The notes below the pieces were generated by a model that searched no databases, was not told the origin of the DNA, and worked only from the letters and a program-made list of their open reading frames with translations. From the NCBI GenBank assembly GCA_038246545.1, contig JBBRVW010000012.1, positions 1 through 64,000 of the forward strand: a DNA stretch of 64,000 bases. Reading direction: 5' to 3'. The DNA comes from JBBRVW01 sp038246545 (lineage in GTDB: Bacteria; Actinomycetota; Actinomycetes; JACCUZ01). Positions within the stretch are counted from its first letter, which is position 1, and each line of letters begins with the position of its first letter. Of this stretch, positions 53,816 through 62,235 are shown piece after piece. A program made the position numbers and the translations under genes.

Positions 53816-55268
53816 CCCGAAGGGTTTCCTGAGCTCTCCGCAGCGTGAGCTGCCCGGCCGGCGGCCGGTCGACGTGCGCATCCTCGACTACCGCGAGGTC
53901 TACGAGAAGCAGGACCACGAACAGCTGCACAAGCAGGCGGGCCGGTGCATGGACTGCGGCATCCCGTTCTGTCACGACGGCTGCCCGTTGGGCAACCTCA
54001 TCCCGGAGTGGAACGACCTTGCCTGGCGTGACGACTGGCAGGCAGCGATCGAGCGGCTGCACGCCACGAACAACTTCCCGGAGTTCACCGGCCGGCTGTG
54101 CCCCGCTCCGTGCGAGGGGTCGTGCGTGCTCGGCATCAACTCCGACCCGGTCACCATCAAGCAGGTCGAGGTGTCCATCGTCGACCGGGCGTGGGACGAG
54201 GGCTGGGTGCAGCCCCAGCCGCCCGAGCGGCTGACCGGCAAGACGATCGCCGTCGTCGGGTCGGGGCCGGCCGGGCTGGCCGCCGCCCAGCAGCTGACCC
54301 GGGCCGGGCACACCGTCGTCGTGCTGGAGCGCGCCGACGCGATCGGTGGACTGCTCCGCTACGGCATCCCCGAGTTCAAGATGGAGAAGCGACAGCTGGA
54401 CCGCCGCCTCGACCAGATGCGGGCCGAGGGCACCCGGTTCAAGACCGGCGTCGACGTCGGCGCCGACCTCGACACCACGGCGCTGCGGGCCCGGTACGAC
54501 GCCGTGGTCCTCGCCCTGGGCGCCACCGCTGCGCGCGACCTTCCGGTGCCCGGCCGGGGGCTCGGTGGGGTCCTGCAGGCGATGGAGTACCTGCCGCACG
54601 CCAACCGGCACGCGCTGGACACGTCGTACGACGTCCCGGTCAGTGCCGAGGGCAAGGACGTCGTCATCATCGGCGGCGGCGACACCGGCGCCGACTGCCT
54701 CGGCACCGCGCACCGGCAGGGTGCCGCCTCGGTGACCCAGCTCGAGATCATGCCGCGGCCGGCCGACACCCGTCCCGAGACCAGTCCCTGGCCGACCTGG
54801 CCGTTGATCTACCGCACGTCCAGCGCCCACGAGGAGGGCGGTGATCGGGTCTACGCCGTCAGCACGAACCGCCTGGTCGGCGACGACGACGGGCAGGTGG
54901 CCGCACTGGAGCTGATCGAGGTGACCATGACGGGGGGCCGGTTCGAGCCGGTCGAGGGCAGCGAGCGGACCATCCCGGCGCAGCTCGTGCTGCTCGCCAT
55001 GGGGTTCACCGGACCGCAGCAGCCTGGCCTGCTGGAGCGCCTCGGTGTCGAGCTCGACGCGCGCGGCACCATCGCCCGGGACGACGACTTCATGTCCTCG
55101 GTGCCGGGGGTGTTCGTCGCCGGTGACGCCGGCCGTGGGCAGTCGCTCATCGTCTGGGCGATCGCCGAGGGCCGGGCCGCGGCCGCGGGCGTGGACGGCT
55201 GGCTGAGGCACGGACGCTCCACGCTGCCGCGCCCGATCCCCCCCACGGCGCGCCCCCTGACCGTCTGA
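53808..55268 (+). CDS. gltD: Glutamate synthase (NADPH) small subunit
   Basis: Passes electrons from NADPH to GltB. 486 residues. The N-terminus has 4Fe-4S cysteines: GRCMDCGIPFCHDGCPLGN and CPAPCEGSCVLG. Then comes an FAD site (VVGSGPAGLAAAQQLTRAGH) and an NADPH site (VIIGGGDTGADCLG), and near the end GVFVAGDAGRGQSLIVWAI. Full length. Its end is followed by 139 bases up to the subtilase. Confidence 0.96.
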   Translation: MADPKGFLSSPQRELPGRRPVDVRILDYREVYEKQDHEQLHKQAGRCMDCGIPFCHDGCPLGNLIPEWNDLAWRDDWQAAIERLHATNNFPEFTGRLCPAPCEGSCVLGINSDPVTIKQVEVSIVDRAWDEGWVQPQPPERLTGKTIAVVGSGPAGLAAAQQLTRAGHTVVVLERADAIGGLLRYGIPEFKMEKRQLDRRLDQMRAEGTRFKTGVDVGADLDTTALRARYDAVVLALGATAARDLPVPGRGLGGVLQAMEYLPHANRHALDTSYDVPVSAEGKDVVIIGGGDTGADCLGTAHRQGAASVTQLEIMPRPADTRPETSPWPTWPLIYRTSSAHEEGGDRVYAVSTNRLVGDDDGQVAALELIEVTMTGGRFEPVEGSERTIPAQLVLLAMGFTGPQQPGLLERLGVELDARGTIARDDDFMSSVPGVFVAGDAGRGQSLIVWAIAEGRAAAAGVDGWLRHGRSTLPRPIPPTARPLTV

Positions 55269-55362
55269 CCGACGCGGGCGAGGGCGGTCCCGCTCGCGCC
55301 ACCTCCCAGGACGGGCGCTCCGGCGGGGCGGCACTAGGCCCCGGGGCATGGTCGGGTCTAGG

Positions 55363-55376
55363 GTGACCGCGGTCAC
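55363..55376. promoter_or_regulatory. CRP/FNR-like palindrome upstream of subtilase
   Basis: GTGACCGCGGTCAC is a perfect 14-bp palindrome. Read as GGTGA-n6-TCACA it is close to the TGTGA-n6-TCACA site of CRP-family regulators. It lies 32 bases before the subtilase GTG, near the expected promoter, so activation or repression are both possible. Confidence 0.45.
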
Positions 55377-55407
55377 AAACCTGACATATGCCATAGGAGG
55401 CATTTCC

Positions 55408-57147
55408 GTGCGATCGACCAGACTGTTCGCCGGCGCCGCGGCCACCGCCGCCGTGTTGGTGACCGGCGTGCTGACGTCACCCGCCGGCGCCGACGCCACC
55501 GACACGACGGCCACCCCGTCCGGCCCGTCCACCACCTACAACGTGCTCGTCGCCGACGGCGCCAGCCGGGCCGACGCGGCGCGTGTGGTCCGCTCCGAGG
55601 GCGGCACGGTGGTCCGGACCAACGACGACGTCGGGCTCCTCACCGTCACCGCCCCCCGCGACGGGTTCGTCCTCGCAATGGCCGGCCAGGACGCTGTGGT
55701 CGGCGCGGCTCGCGCCACGGTCATCGGCCGCACGCCGGGCGCGGCGCCGGTGAAGGACCTGGTAGAGACCGAGGGACAGCGCTCCGGCCACCACGGCAGC
55801 GCGGTCGGGGCCCGGGCCAAGGGAGCGACCACCGCGGGGATGGATCCGCTGGACGCGAACCTCTGGGGTCTCCGGATGGTGCGGTCGGACAGCGCGCGCA
55901 CCGTGCAGCCAGGCAGCAAGGGGGTGACCGTCGGGATCCTCGACTCCGGCATCGACGCCCGCAACCCGGACCTGGCGCCGAACTTCGACGCAGGGAAGTC
56001 TCGCAACTTCGTCACCGACATCCCGGACATCGACGGACCGTGCGAGTTCTCCGGCTGCAAGGACCCGGTGGGCTGGGACGACTCCGGCCACGGCACCCAC
56101 GTCGCGGGCACGGTCGGTGCCGCAGCCAACGGCATCGGAGTCTCCGGTGTCGCACCGAACGTGACACTGGTGGAGATCCGCGGCGGCCAGGACAGCGGCT
56201 ACCTGTTCCTCGAGCCGGTCGTCAACGCGCTCACCTACGGTGCCGACATCGGTCTCGACGTCATCAACATGTCGTTCTACATCGACCCGTGGCTCTACAA
56301 CTGCACGGCGAACCCGGCGGACTCGCCGGCGGCGCAGGCCGAGCAGCGCACGATCATCGCCACCGTGAACCGGGCACTGGACTACGCGGACGCCCACGGG
56401 GTCACGTTGGTCGGCTCGCTCGGCAACAACCACGAGGACCTCGGCAAGCCGCGCGCCGACGCCTCGAGCCCGGACTACCCGGCCGACTCTGCCTACGACC
56501 GGCCGATCGACAACAGCGACTGCGTCGACCTCCCGGTCGAGGGGCCGCACGTCATCGGCGTGTCCGCCCTGGGCCCGTCGCAGAAGAAGGCCGACTACTC
56601 CAACTACGGAGTGGAGCAGATCTCGGTCGCAGCGCCGGGCGGCTGGTTCCGTGACGGCTATGGCACGCCGTCGTACCGCACCCTGCAGAACGAGATCCTG
56701 TCCACCTACCCGGTGAACGTCCTCCAGGAACAGGGCCGGGTCGACGCCGACGGGAATGTGACCTCCGCAGGGACCGACGCCGGCATCCAGAAGGACTGCC
56801 CCGCGGGTGAGACCGACTACACCAGGTGCGGGTACTACAACTGGCTCCAGGGCACCTCGATGGCCTCTCCCCACGTCACCGGGGTGGCAGCGCTGATCGT
56901 CAGCCAGTTCGGCACCAGGGACGGTCGTCGCGGCGGACTGAGACTCGCGCCGCGCAAGACCGAGCGGATCCTGGTCGGGTCAGCGGCCGCCCACGCCTGC
57001 CCGACCCCGCCGCTGCAGAGCTACCAGCTGGAAGCCCGGCCGGCCGAGTTCGATGCCCTGTGCGAGGGCGGCACCGAGTTCAACGGGTTCTACGGCGCCG
57101 GGATCGTCGACGCCTACGCGGCGGTGACCGGCGGCAAGTCGTACTGA
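55408..57147 (+). CDS. Secreted subtilisin-like serine protease (S8)
   Basis: 579 residues from GTG 55408, with AGGAGG at 55395-55400, a very good ribosome site. Signal peptide about 1-30 (ATAAVLVTGVLTSPAGA). Residues ~40-105 form an I9-like inhibitor propeptide (YNVLVADGASRADAARVV). The catalytic triad is complete: Asp in VGILDSGIDARNPDL, His in DSGHGTHVAGTVGA, Ser in GTSMASPHVTGVAAL. Several extra Cys suggest disulfides. Family members degrade extracellular proteins. A strong terminator follows. Confidence 0.95.
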   Translation: MRSTRLFAGAAATAAVLVTGVLTSPAGADATDTTATPSGPSTTYNVLVADGASRADAARVVRSEGGTVVRTNDDVGLLTVTAPRDGFVLAMAGQDAVVGAARATVIGRTPGAAPVKDLVETEGQRSGHHGSAVGARAKGATTAGMDPLDANLWGLRMVRSDSARTVQPGSKGVTVGILDSGIDARNPDLAPNFDAGKSRNFVTDIPDIDGPCEFSGCKDPVGWDDSGHGTHVAGTVGAAANGIGVSGVAPNVTLVEIRGGQDSGYLFLEPVVNALTYGADIGLDVINMSFYIDPWLYNCTANPADSPAAQAEQRTIIATVNRALDYADAHGVTLVGSLGNNHEDLGKPRADASSPDYPADSAYDRPIDNSDCVDLPVEGPHVIGVSALGPSQKKADYSNYGVEQISVAAPGGWFRDGYGTPSYRTLQNEILSTYPVNVLQEQGRVDADGNVTSAGTDAGIQKDCPAGETDYTRCGYYNWLQGTSMASPHVTGVAALIVSQFGTRDGRRGGLRLAPRKTERILVGSAAAHACPTPPLQSYQLEARPAEFDALCEGGTEFNGFYGAGIVDAYAAVTGGKSY

Positions 57148-57163
57148 CCCCAGCACCGGCGGC

Positions 57164-57194
57164 GGCCGGACCCGGTGACCGACCGGGTCCGGCC
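57164..57194 (+). terminator. Strong hairpin terminator after subtilase
   Basis: GGCCGGACCCGGT (57164-57176) and ACCGGGTCCGGCC (57182-57194), a perfect 13-bp stem with a five-base loop, 16 bases after the stop. Confidence 0.85.
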
Positions 57195-57254
57195 GGCGTT
57201 CTGCGGCCGGCTCGTCCAGCGGGTGGCGGCGCAGGCCCGACACCGGACGGCCCG

Positions 57255-57302
57255 GGGTCCCCGGGTGCGGTCCAACGACTGGACCGCACGCGCAGGGGAC
57301 CC
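57255..57302. promoter_or_regulatory. Large nested palindrome just upstream of pyk promoter
   Basis: Outer arms GGGTCCCC (57255-57262) and GGGGACCC (57295-57302) enclose a perfect inner stem GTGCGGTCC/GGACCGCAC (57265-57273 and 57281-57289). It ends 12 bases before the -10 of pyk (57315-57320). It could be the operator of a regulator or a second terminator. Confidence 0.5.
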
Positions 57303-57314
57303 GGGGCGCCGGAC

Positions 57315-57320
57315 TAGGCT
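57315..57320 (+). promoter_or_regulatory. -10 box TAGGCT for leaderless pyk
   Basis: TAGGCT, six bases, GTG 57327. No ribosome site precedes the GTG. Confidence 0.6.
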
Positions 57321-57326
57321 CGGCAC

Positions 57327-58769
57327 GTGCGTCGCGCAAAGATCGTCTGCACCCTCGGCCCCGCCACGTCCAGCACCTCGCAGGTGCGAGCTCTGGTTGA
57401 CGCCGGCATGGACGTCGCCCGGCTGAACCTCTCGCACGGCGACTACGCCGACCACGAGAAGGTCTACCGCGCGGTCCGCCGGGCCTCCGACGAGACCGGG
57501 CGCGGCGTCGCCGTCCTGGTCGACCTCCAGGGCCCGAAGATCCGGGTGGGGACGTTCGCGTCCGGCCCGGTCATGCTCGTCAACGGGGCCGAGTTCACCA
57601 TCACCACCGATGACGTGCCCGGAGACGTCCACGAGGTCGGCACGACCTACGACGGGCTGCCGGGTGACGTGCAGCCGGGCGACCGGCTGCTCATCGACGA
57701 CGGCAAGGTCGCGCTGGAGTGCATCAAGGTCGAGGGCACGCGCGTGTTCACCAAGGTGATCGAGGGTGGCCGGGTCTCCAACAACAAGGGGATCAACCTC
57801 CCCGGCGTCGCGGTCAGCGTTCCCGCCCTGTCCGAGAAGGACAAGGAGGACCTGCGCTGGGCCCTGCACCTGCAGGCCGACCTCATCGCGTTGTCGTTCG
57901 TGCGCAACGCCGGCGACGCCAGGGACGTGCGCGACATCATGGACGAGGAGGGCGTGCACCTCCCCGTGCTGGCGAAGATCGAGAAACCGCAGGCCGTCGA
58001 CAACCTGGCCGAGATCGTCGAGGCGTTCGACGGCATCATGGTCGCCCGCGGGGACCTCGGTGTCGAGCTGCCCCTCGAGGACGTCCCGCTGGTGCAGACG
58101 CAGGCGATCACCCTCGCCCGCCGGGCGGCGAAGCCGGTCATCGTCGCGACGCAGATGCTGGAGTCGATGATCGAGACGTCGCGTCCGACGCGGGCCGAGG
58201 CGTCCGACGTCGCGAACGCCGTGCTCGACGGAGCCGACGCGCTGATGCTGTCGGGGGAGACGAGCGTCGGGAAGTTCCCGATCGTCGCGGTGGAGACGAT
58301 GGCGCGCATCATCGTGAAGATGGAGGAGAACGCGCTGGACTCGATCCCGCCGCTGGGCGGTCTGCCCCGGACGAAGGGTGGCGCGATCACCCGTGCGGCG
58401 GCGGAGGTCGGCGAGCTGCTCGGCGCGCGCTTCCTGGTGGCGTTCACGCAGAGCGGTGACTCCGCGCGGCGGCTGTCCCGGCTCCGGTCGTCGATCCCGC
58501 TGCTGGCGTTCACGCCGGAGCAGGCGGTGCGCAGCCAGCTGTCGCTGCTGTGGGGTGTCGAGGCGTTCCTCACGGAGTACGTCAAGCACACCGACGACAT
58601 GGTCCGGCAGGTCGACTCCGCGCTGCTCGGCGCCGGCCGCGTCGCGAAGGGTGACCTCGTCGTCATCGTCGCCGGCAGCCCGCCCGGCATCCCCGGCTCG
58701 ACGAACGCGATGCGCGTGCACCGCATCGGCGACGCCACCGGTGGCCTCGCCGAGGCCTACACGGGCTGA
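57327..58769 (+). CDS. pyk: Pyruvate kinase
   Basis: Last step of glycolysis, phosphoenolpyruvate plus ADP to pyruvate and ATP. 480 residues. Typical sites: KIVCTLGPATSS, ARLNLSHGDY, VDLQGPKIRVG, catalytic Lys in LAKIEKPQAVDN, metal acids in VARGDLGVELPLEDV, ATQMLESMIE, and PTRAEASDVANAVLDGADALMLSGET. The C-terminal regulatory domain is present. It ends with a 13-base overlap against the leftward membrane gene. Confidence 0.97.
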   Translation: MRRAKIVCTLGPATSSTSQVRALVDAGMDVARLNLSHGDYADHEKVYRAVRRASDETGRGVAVLVDLQGPKIRVGTFASGPVMLVNGAEFTITTDDVPGDVHEVGTTYDGLPGDVQPGDRLLIDDGKVALECIKVEGTRVFTKVIEGGRVSNNKGINLPGVAVSVPALSEKDKEDLRWALHLQADLIALSFVRNAGDARDVRDIMDEEGVHLPVLAKIEKPQAVDNLAEIVEAFDGIMVARGDLGVELPLEDVPLVQTQAITLARRAAKPVIVATQMLESMIETSRPTRAEASDVANAVLDGADALMLSGETSVGKFPIVAVETMARIIVKMEENALDSIPPLGGLPRTKGGAITRAAAEVGELLGARFLVAFTQSGDSARRLSRLRSSIPLLAFTPEQAVRSQLSLLWGVEAFLTEYVKHTDDMVRQVDSALLGAGRVAKGDLVVIVAGSPPGIPGSTNAMRVHRIGDATGGLAEAYTG

Positions 58770-59194
58770 CCGGGCGGACCTCCGCCGAGCCGGGCCGACC
58801 CGGTGCGGTGCCGGGCGACGAGCGCGCGCACCAGCAGAACGTCGGTGGTCGCCGCGAGCATCAGGGTGACGACCCCCAGCGTGTGAGTGGTCACGGTGAA
58901 CCAGGCTGCCGGCTCACCGGTGACGTAGGAGCTGTCGGTGCCGCCGGCGGCGGAGGACGAGCCGGAACCGGCGCTGCTCGAGGGGTTGGCGCCGGGGACC
59001 AGGGCCAGCAGGCCGTACATCACGTAGTAGAGCGGGGCGGCCACCAGGCTCGCCGGGACGGCGGCGGCCGCAGCGAGGACCACCGGCCACGGCGAACCGA
59101 CGGCGAACCCCCACGCGGCGCAGAGGCCGACCGCCGCGACGTAGCAGGCCGCGGGCAGCGTCAGCCGGCGGCTGACGTCCCGCGGGCCTGACAC
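58757..59194 (-). CDS. Small membrane protein, unknown
   Basis: 145 residues from GTG 59194. Four membrane helices at about 10-30, 34-55, 55-68 and 100-125. A Ser/Gly-rich loop (NPSSSAGSGSSSAAGGTDSS) sits between helices 3 and 4. No family that I recognise. CATGAT lies six bases before its GTG, inside the end of the DUF456 gene, so it may have its own leaderless transcript or be read from the DUF456 gene. Its 3' end overlaps that of pyk. Confidence 0.65.
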   Translation of the reverse strand: MSGPRDVSRRLTLPAACYVAAVGLCAAWGFAVGSPWPVVLAAAAAVPASLVAAPLYYVMYGLLALVPGANPSSSAGSGSSSAAGGTDSSYVTGEPAAWFTVTTHTLGVVTLMLAATTDVLLVRALVARHRTGSARLGGGPPGQPV

Positions 59195-59201
59195 CGTCGG
59201 A

Positions 59202-59687
59202 TCATGTCAGAACGACGCCGACCAGCCAGGTGCCGAGCATGAGCACGGCGGCCAGCAGCTCGACCAGCATGCCGATGCCGACCGCCTTGAGCACCGCCCA
59301 CGTGGAGCGCCCCGCAGCGCCACCGTCGTGCAGCCGGCGCAGCTCGGCGGCGTAGACGGCGCCGACGCCGCCGACCACGACCCCGACCACGGGGATCATG
59401 AAGAACCCGATGGCGGCGCCGGCGGCACCGAGGACGAGGGTCGACCGGGGGGCGCCGCCGCCGGTGGCGGACCGCGCCGGGAGGACGTACTTCGCGCCGG
59501 CTCCGACGACGAGCAGCACCGTGAGCAGGACGCCGACGACCACGCGCGTCGGGCCGCCGCCGTCCTGCCAGACCCAGACCAGGCCGGCCGTCCACGCGAG
59601 CAGCAGCCCTGGAAGGACCGGGACGACGACCCCCACCACGCCGACGAGCATGACGAGCAGGACGAGCAGCTGTCCGGACGTCGACAC
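59202..59687 (-). CDS. DUF456-family membrane protein
   Basis: 161 residues, nearly all membrane: helices at about 6-28, 30-44, 48-66, 85-110 and 135-158. DUF456 features are the PVLPGLLLAW near the start, the glycine-rich VVVGGVGAVYAAELRR and the basic KYVLPARSATGGGAP loop. Function unknown. GTG 59687 has TACTCT six bases upstream. Confidence 0.85.
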   Translation of the reverse strand: MSTSGQLLVLLVMLVGVVGVVVPVLPGLLLAWTAGLVWVWQDGGGPTRVVVGVLLTVLLVVGAGAKYVLPARSATGGGAPRSTLVLGAAGAAIGFFMIPVVGVVVGGVGAVYAAELRRLHDGGAAGRSTWAVLKAVGIGMLVELLAAVLMLGTWLVGVVLT

Positions 59688-59693
59688 CCGCCG

Positions 59694-59699
59694 AGAGTA
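59694..59699 (-). promoter_or_regulatory. -10 box TACTCT for leaderless DUF456 gene
   Basis: On the minus strand TACTCT (59699-59694), six bases, GTG 59687. The divergent gene at 59744 has CAGGGT at 59732-59737 with the same spacing. Confidence 0.55.
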
Positions 59700-59743
59700 G
59701 CCACGGGGTTGGCCGCGGCCCCGACGGCTGACAGGGTGAGGTG

Positions 59744-60313
59744 ATGTCCACCTTGCTCAAGCAGTTCGACCAGGCCCGCGCGGAGTTCGGCACGAGGGTG
59801 TCCCAGGTCGCCGCCGACCAGTGGTCGGCCCCGACGCCGTGCCGCGACTGGGACGTCCGCGCACTCGTCGGCCATCTCGTCGACGAGGCGCGCTGGGTGC
59901 CGTACCTCCTCGGCGGCGGCAGCCCACGGGACGTCGGCGACCGTTTCGACGGTGACCCCCTCGGCGACGACCCGCAGGGCGCCTGGCGCACGCAGTGGCA
60001 GCAGGCGAGCGAGGCACTGCACGCCGACGGCGCCCTGGACCACTCCGTGACGCTGTCGCGCGGCGAGACGAGTGCGCGGGACTACCTGTGGGAGCTCACC
60101 TGCGACCTCGCTGTGCATGCGTGGGACCTGGCGAGGGCGATCGGTGCCGACGAGCGGCTGGACCCCGAGCTGGTACGCCGCATCTACGCCCCGCTCGAGC
60201 AGGACCCGGGGGCGCTGGGGTCGGCTCCCGGGCTGTTCGACGCCCCGGTCGCGGTGCCCGTCCACGCCGACCTGCAGACCAGGCTCCTCGGCCGCTACGG
60301 CCGCCGCGCCTGA
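59744..60313 (+). CDS. TIGR03086-family metal-binding (DinB-like) protein
   Basis: 189 residues from ATG 59744 (GTG 59741 is in frame). Helical bundle of the mycothiol-dependent maleylpyruvate-isomerase group: VAADQWSAPTPCRDWDVRALVGHLVDEARW, with W-x-x-P-T-P-C-x-x-W as the family mark, and ELTCDLAVHAWDLARAIGAD holding the metal-binding His. Same fold as the 32.9-kb gene. The substrate is unknown. Confidence 0.9.
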   Translation: MSTLLKQFDQARAEFGTRVSQVAADQWSAPTPCRDWDVRALVGHLVDEARWVPYLLGGGSPRDVGDRFDGDPLGDDPQGAWRTQWQQASEALHADGALDHSVTLSRGETSARDYLWELTCDLAVHAWDLARAIGADERLDPELVRRIYAPLEQDPGALGSAPGLFDAPVAVPVHADLQTRLLGRYGRRA

Positions 60314-60395
60314 CCCGCCGCCCCCGGGGTCCGGGCAGCCGGGGGGGGGCGGGGGCGAATCTGTCGCGATCGAGCGCTCCGGAGCTGCGTGGCAC

Positions 60396-60401
60396 TAGCC
60401 T
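60396..60401 (+). promoter_or_regulatory. -10 box TAGCCT for leaderless membrane-protein gene
   Basis: TAGCCT, six bases, GTG 60408. Just upstream (60340-60356) is a run of G with few other bases. Confidence 0.6.
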
Positions 60402-60407
60402 CCAGGC

Positions 60408-61115
60408 GTGAACCCTCTTGCTGGCGTCCTGTCCGAGGCCTGGGCGATGTACCGCGCTCACGCCCGCCACCTGCTCATGATCGCCCTGGTCGTCTACCTC
60501 GCAGCTGCCGTCGTCGAGGCTGTGCTCGGCCTGCTCGGGGTGCTGGGGGCGCTGCTCGCCGGCATCGTCGGCATCGTTGCCGCGTTCCTGTTGCAGGCCG
60601 CCCTGGTCAAGGCGGTCGAGGACGTTCGCGACGGCCGCGTCGACCTGTCCTTCAGCGAGACCCTGCAGGCGGCGCGCCCGGCGGTGGGCAGCGTCGCCGT
60701 CGCCTCGATCCTCGCCGGCATCGCCATCGCGATCGGGCTCGTCCTGTTCATCGTGCCCGGCCTGTTCCTGCTGACGATCTGGTGCCTCATCGTCCCCGTG
60801 ATCGTGCTGGAGGGGGTCGGCGCGTTCTCCGCCTTCGAGCGGAGCCGCCAGCTGGTGCGCGGCCACGGCTGGCAGGTCTTCGGCACCCTGGTCCTGGTGT
60901 TCCTCCTGCTCATCGTCGCCAGCATCGTCCTCGGGCTGCTGCTGTCGCCGCTGCCGCAGGCGGCCAGCGACTTCATCGGCGGCATCGTCTCCGGGACGCT
61001 GGTCGCGCCGTTCGTCGCTCTCGTGCTGACGCTGGGCTACTTCCGGCTCCGCGCCGCCGAGACCAGCACCCAGGGCGGCTATGGCTACGGACCCGGAGGA
61101 CAGCCGACGGCCTGA
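60408..61115 (+). CDS. Polytopic membrane protein (glycerophosphodiesterase-membrane-domain-like)
   Basis: 235 residues with six or so helices (about 22-42, 45-66, 95-115, 118-140, 160-182, 195-215). LSEAWAMYRAHARHLLMIAL at the start and VLEGVGAFSAFERSRQLVRGHGWQVF in the middle match the membrane domain found with some glycerophosphodiesterases and in many stand-alone bacterial proteins (DUF7544/YciC-like). No catalytic residues. Role unknown. A glycine/tyrosine-rich tail ends it. Confidence 0.75.
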   Translation: MNPLAGVLSEAWAMYRAHARHLLMIALVVYLAAAVVEAVLGLLGVLGALLAGIVGIVAAFLLQAALVKAVEDVRDGRVDLSFSETLQAARPAVGSVAVASILAGIAIAIGLVLFIVPGLFLLTIWCLIVPVIVLEGVGAFSAFERSRQLVRGHGWQVFGTLVLVFLLLIVASIVLGLLLSPLPQAASDFIGGIVSGTLVAPFVALVLTLGYFRLRAAETSTQGGYGYGPGGQPTA

Positions 61116-61195
61116 CCGCGACTGCAGGCGGCGCCGACGACGGGCGGAAGGCGCGCCCGTTGGGCTCGCCAGCGGCGTTCCGTCGTCGCCGGCGC

Positions 61196-62092
61196 TCAGG
61201 GTGAGAGGCGGTCGGTGAGCCATCGTGGGCCGACCGCCTGTGCTCCCACCGCGGCCACGCGCGCTCGCAGCGGGCGGTCGGCGGTGACCACGAGGACCGG
61301 GCCGTCTGCGACGCGGTCTCCGGCGACCACCACCACAGAGTCGTCGCCGGAAGCCGCGGCGGCGACCACCGTCACCCCCGGCGCGGGGGTGTCGGTGGCC
61401 ACCCGGGCGGCGCCCTCGAGCACGACGACGACGCGCGGCCACAGGTGGCTGAGCGCCGTCATCCCGGCCTCGTCGGGGACGTCGGCAGCCGGGACACCCG
61501 CGGACGCGAGGCTGCCGCAGGCGGCCACCAGCCGGCGGGCGGCTCCCGGCCGGTCGCGCCACCACCCGTCCGGCCGCGACCCGACCACGTTGGCCGCGTC
61601 GACGACCAGCGTGAGCGGGTGCAGCAGCGGCCGCAGCACCGGCCACGAGGCCGCGAAGCCGGGGTGCAGGTCGGTGCCGGCCACGTCGTCGGCGTCCACC
61701 CAGGCCACGTCGATGCTCTCGCCGCCCGTCGGGCGCGCCGCCGTCGCCGCGGATCCGCTCACGAGCACCGTCGCGTAGGACCAGCCGCCGTGGTCGTCGT
61801 CGTAACGGCCCTGCACCTCGAGCCCGTCGGCGGAGAGCCCACCCTCCTCGGCGGCCTCGCGCAGGGCGGCCGCCACCGCAGGCTCGCCCCGGTGCCGCGC
61901 GCCCCCGAGGAGGCCCCAGGTGCCGCCGTGATGGCTCCACGTGGCCCGGTGCTGGAGCAGCACCTGGCGCCCGGTGCCCGCCGGCCGGTGCAGCAGCAGG
62001 CCGGCGGCCCCGACCAGCCCCCAGTGCCGGTGGCCGAGCTCGCAGTCGATCCAGCCGTCGCCGTCGCCACGGCCGTCGGGTCCATCGGTCAC
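61196..62092 (-). CDS. Nudix hydrolase fused to NYN/PIN-like domain
   Basis: 298 residues from GTG 62092 (GTG 62164 is in frame). Residues about 15-145 form a Nudix domain: the box LLGGARHRGEPAVAAALREAAEEGG keeps the Gx5Ex7REUxEExG residues, so it should cleave a nucleoside-diphosphate-linked compound. From about 155 the protein continues with LTLVVDAANVVGSRPDGWWRDRPGAA, the start of a NYN (PIN-like) RNase-type domain with its Asp/Asn residues, and ends near VLVVTADRPLRARV, the second acidic strand. So a nucleotide pyrophosphatase and a possible RNase are joined. It diverges from the M4 protease gene. Confidence 0.85.
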   Translation of the reverse strand: MTDGPDGRGDGDGWIDCELGHRHWGLVGAAGLLLHRPAGTGRQVLLQHRATWSHHGGTWGLLGGARHRGEPAVAAALREAAEEGGLSADGLEVQGRYDDDHGGWSYATVLVSGSAATAARPTGGESIDVAWVDADDVAGTDLHPGFAASWPVLRPLLHPLTLVVDAANVVGSRPDGWWRDRPGAARRLVAACGSLASAGVPAADVPDEAGMTALSHLWPRVVVVLEGAARVATDTPAPGVTVVAAAASGDDSVVVVAGDRVADGPVLVVTADRPLRARVAAVGAQAVGPRWLTDRLSP

Positions 62093-62223
62093 GGCGTCGA
62101 GACTGCCAGGGACGACGAGGGGACGGGCTGCACGAGGGGGACCTACCCGGGTCCGCGGTGCCACAACACCGGGCGGGTGAGCCGGCGGCTGGCGCGAGCC
62201 TGTGTCGTGTCCGGGGTCGGTGG

Positions 62224-62229
62224 CACGCT
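62224..62229 (+). promoter_or_regulatory. -10 box CACGCT for leaderless M4 protease
   Basis: CACGCT, six bases, ATG 62236. The -10 is not ideal but the spacing is the same as in the other leaderless genes of the window. Confidence 0.4.
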
Positions 62230-62235
62230 GTCCGG

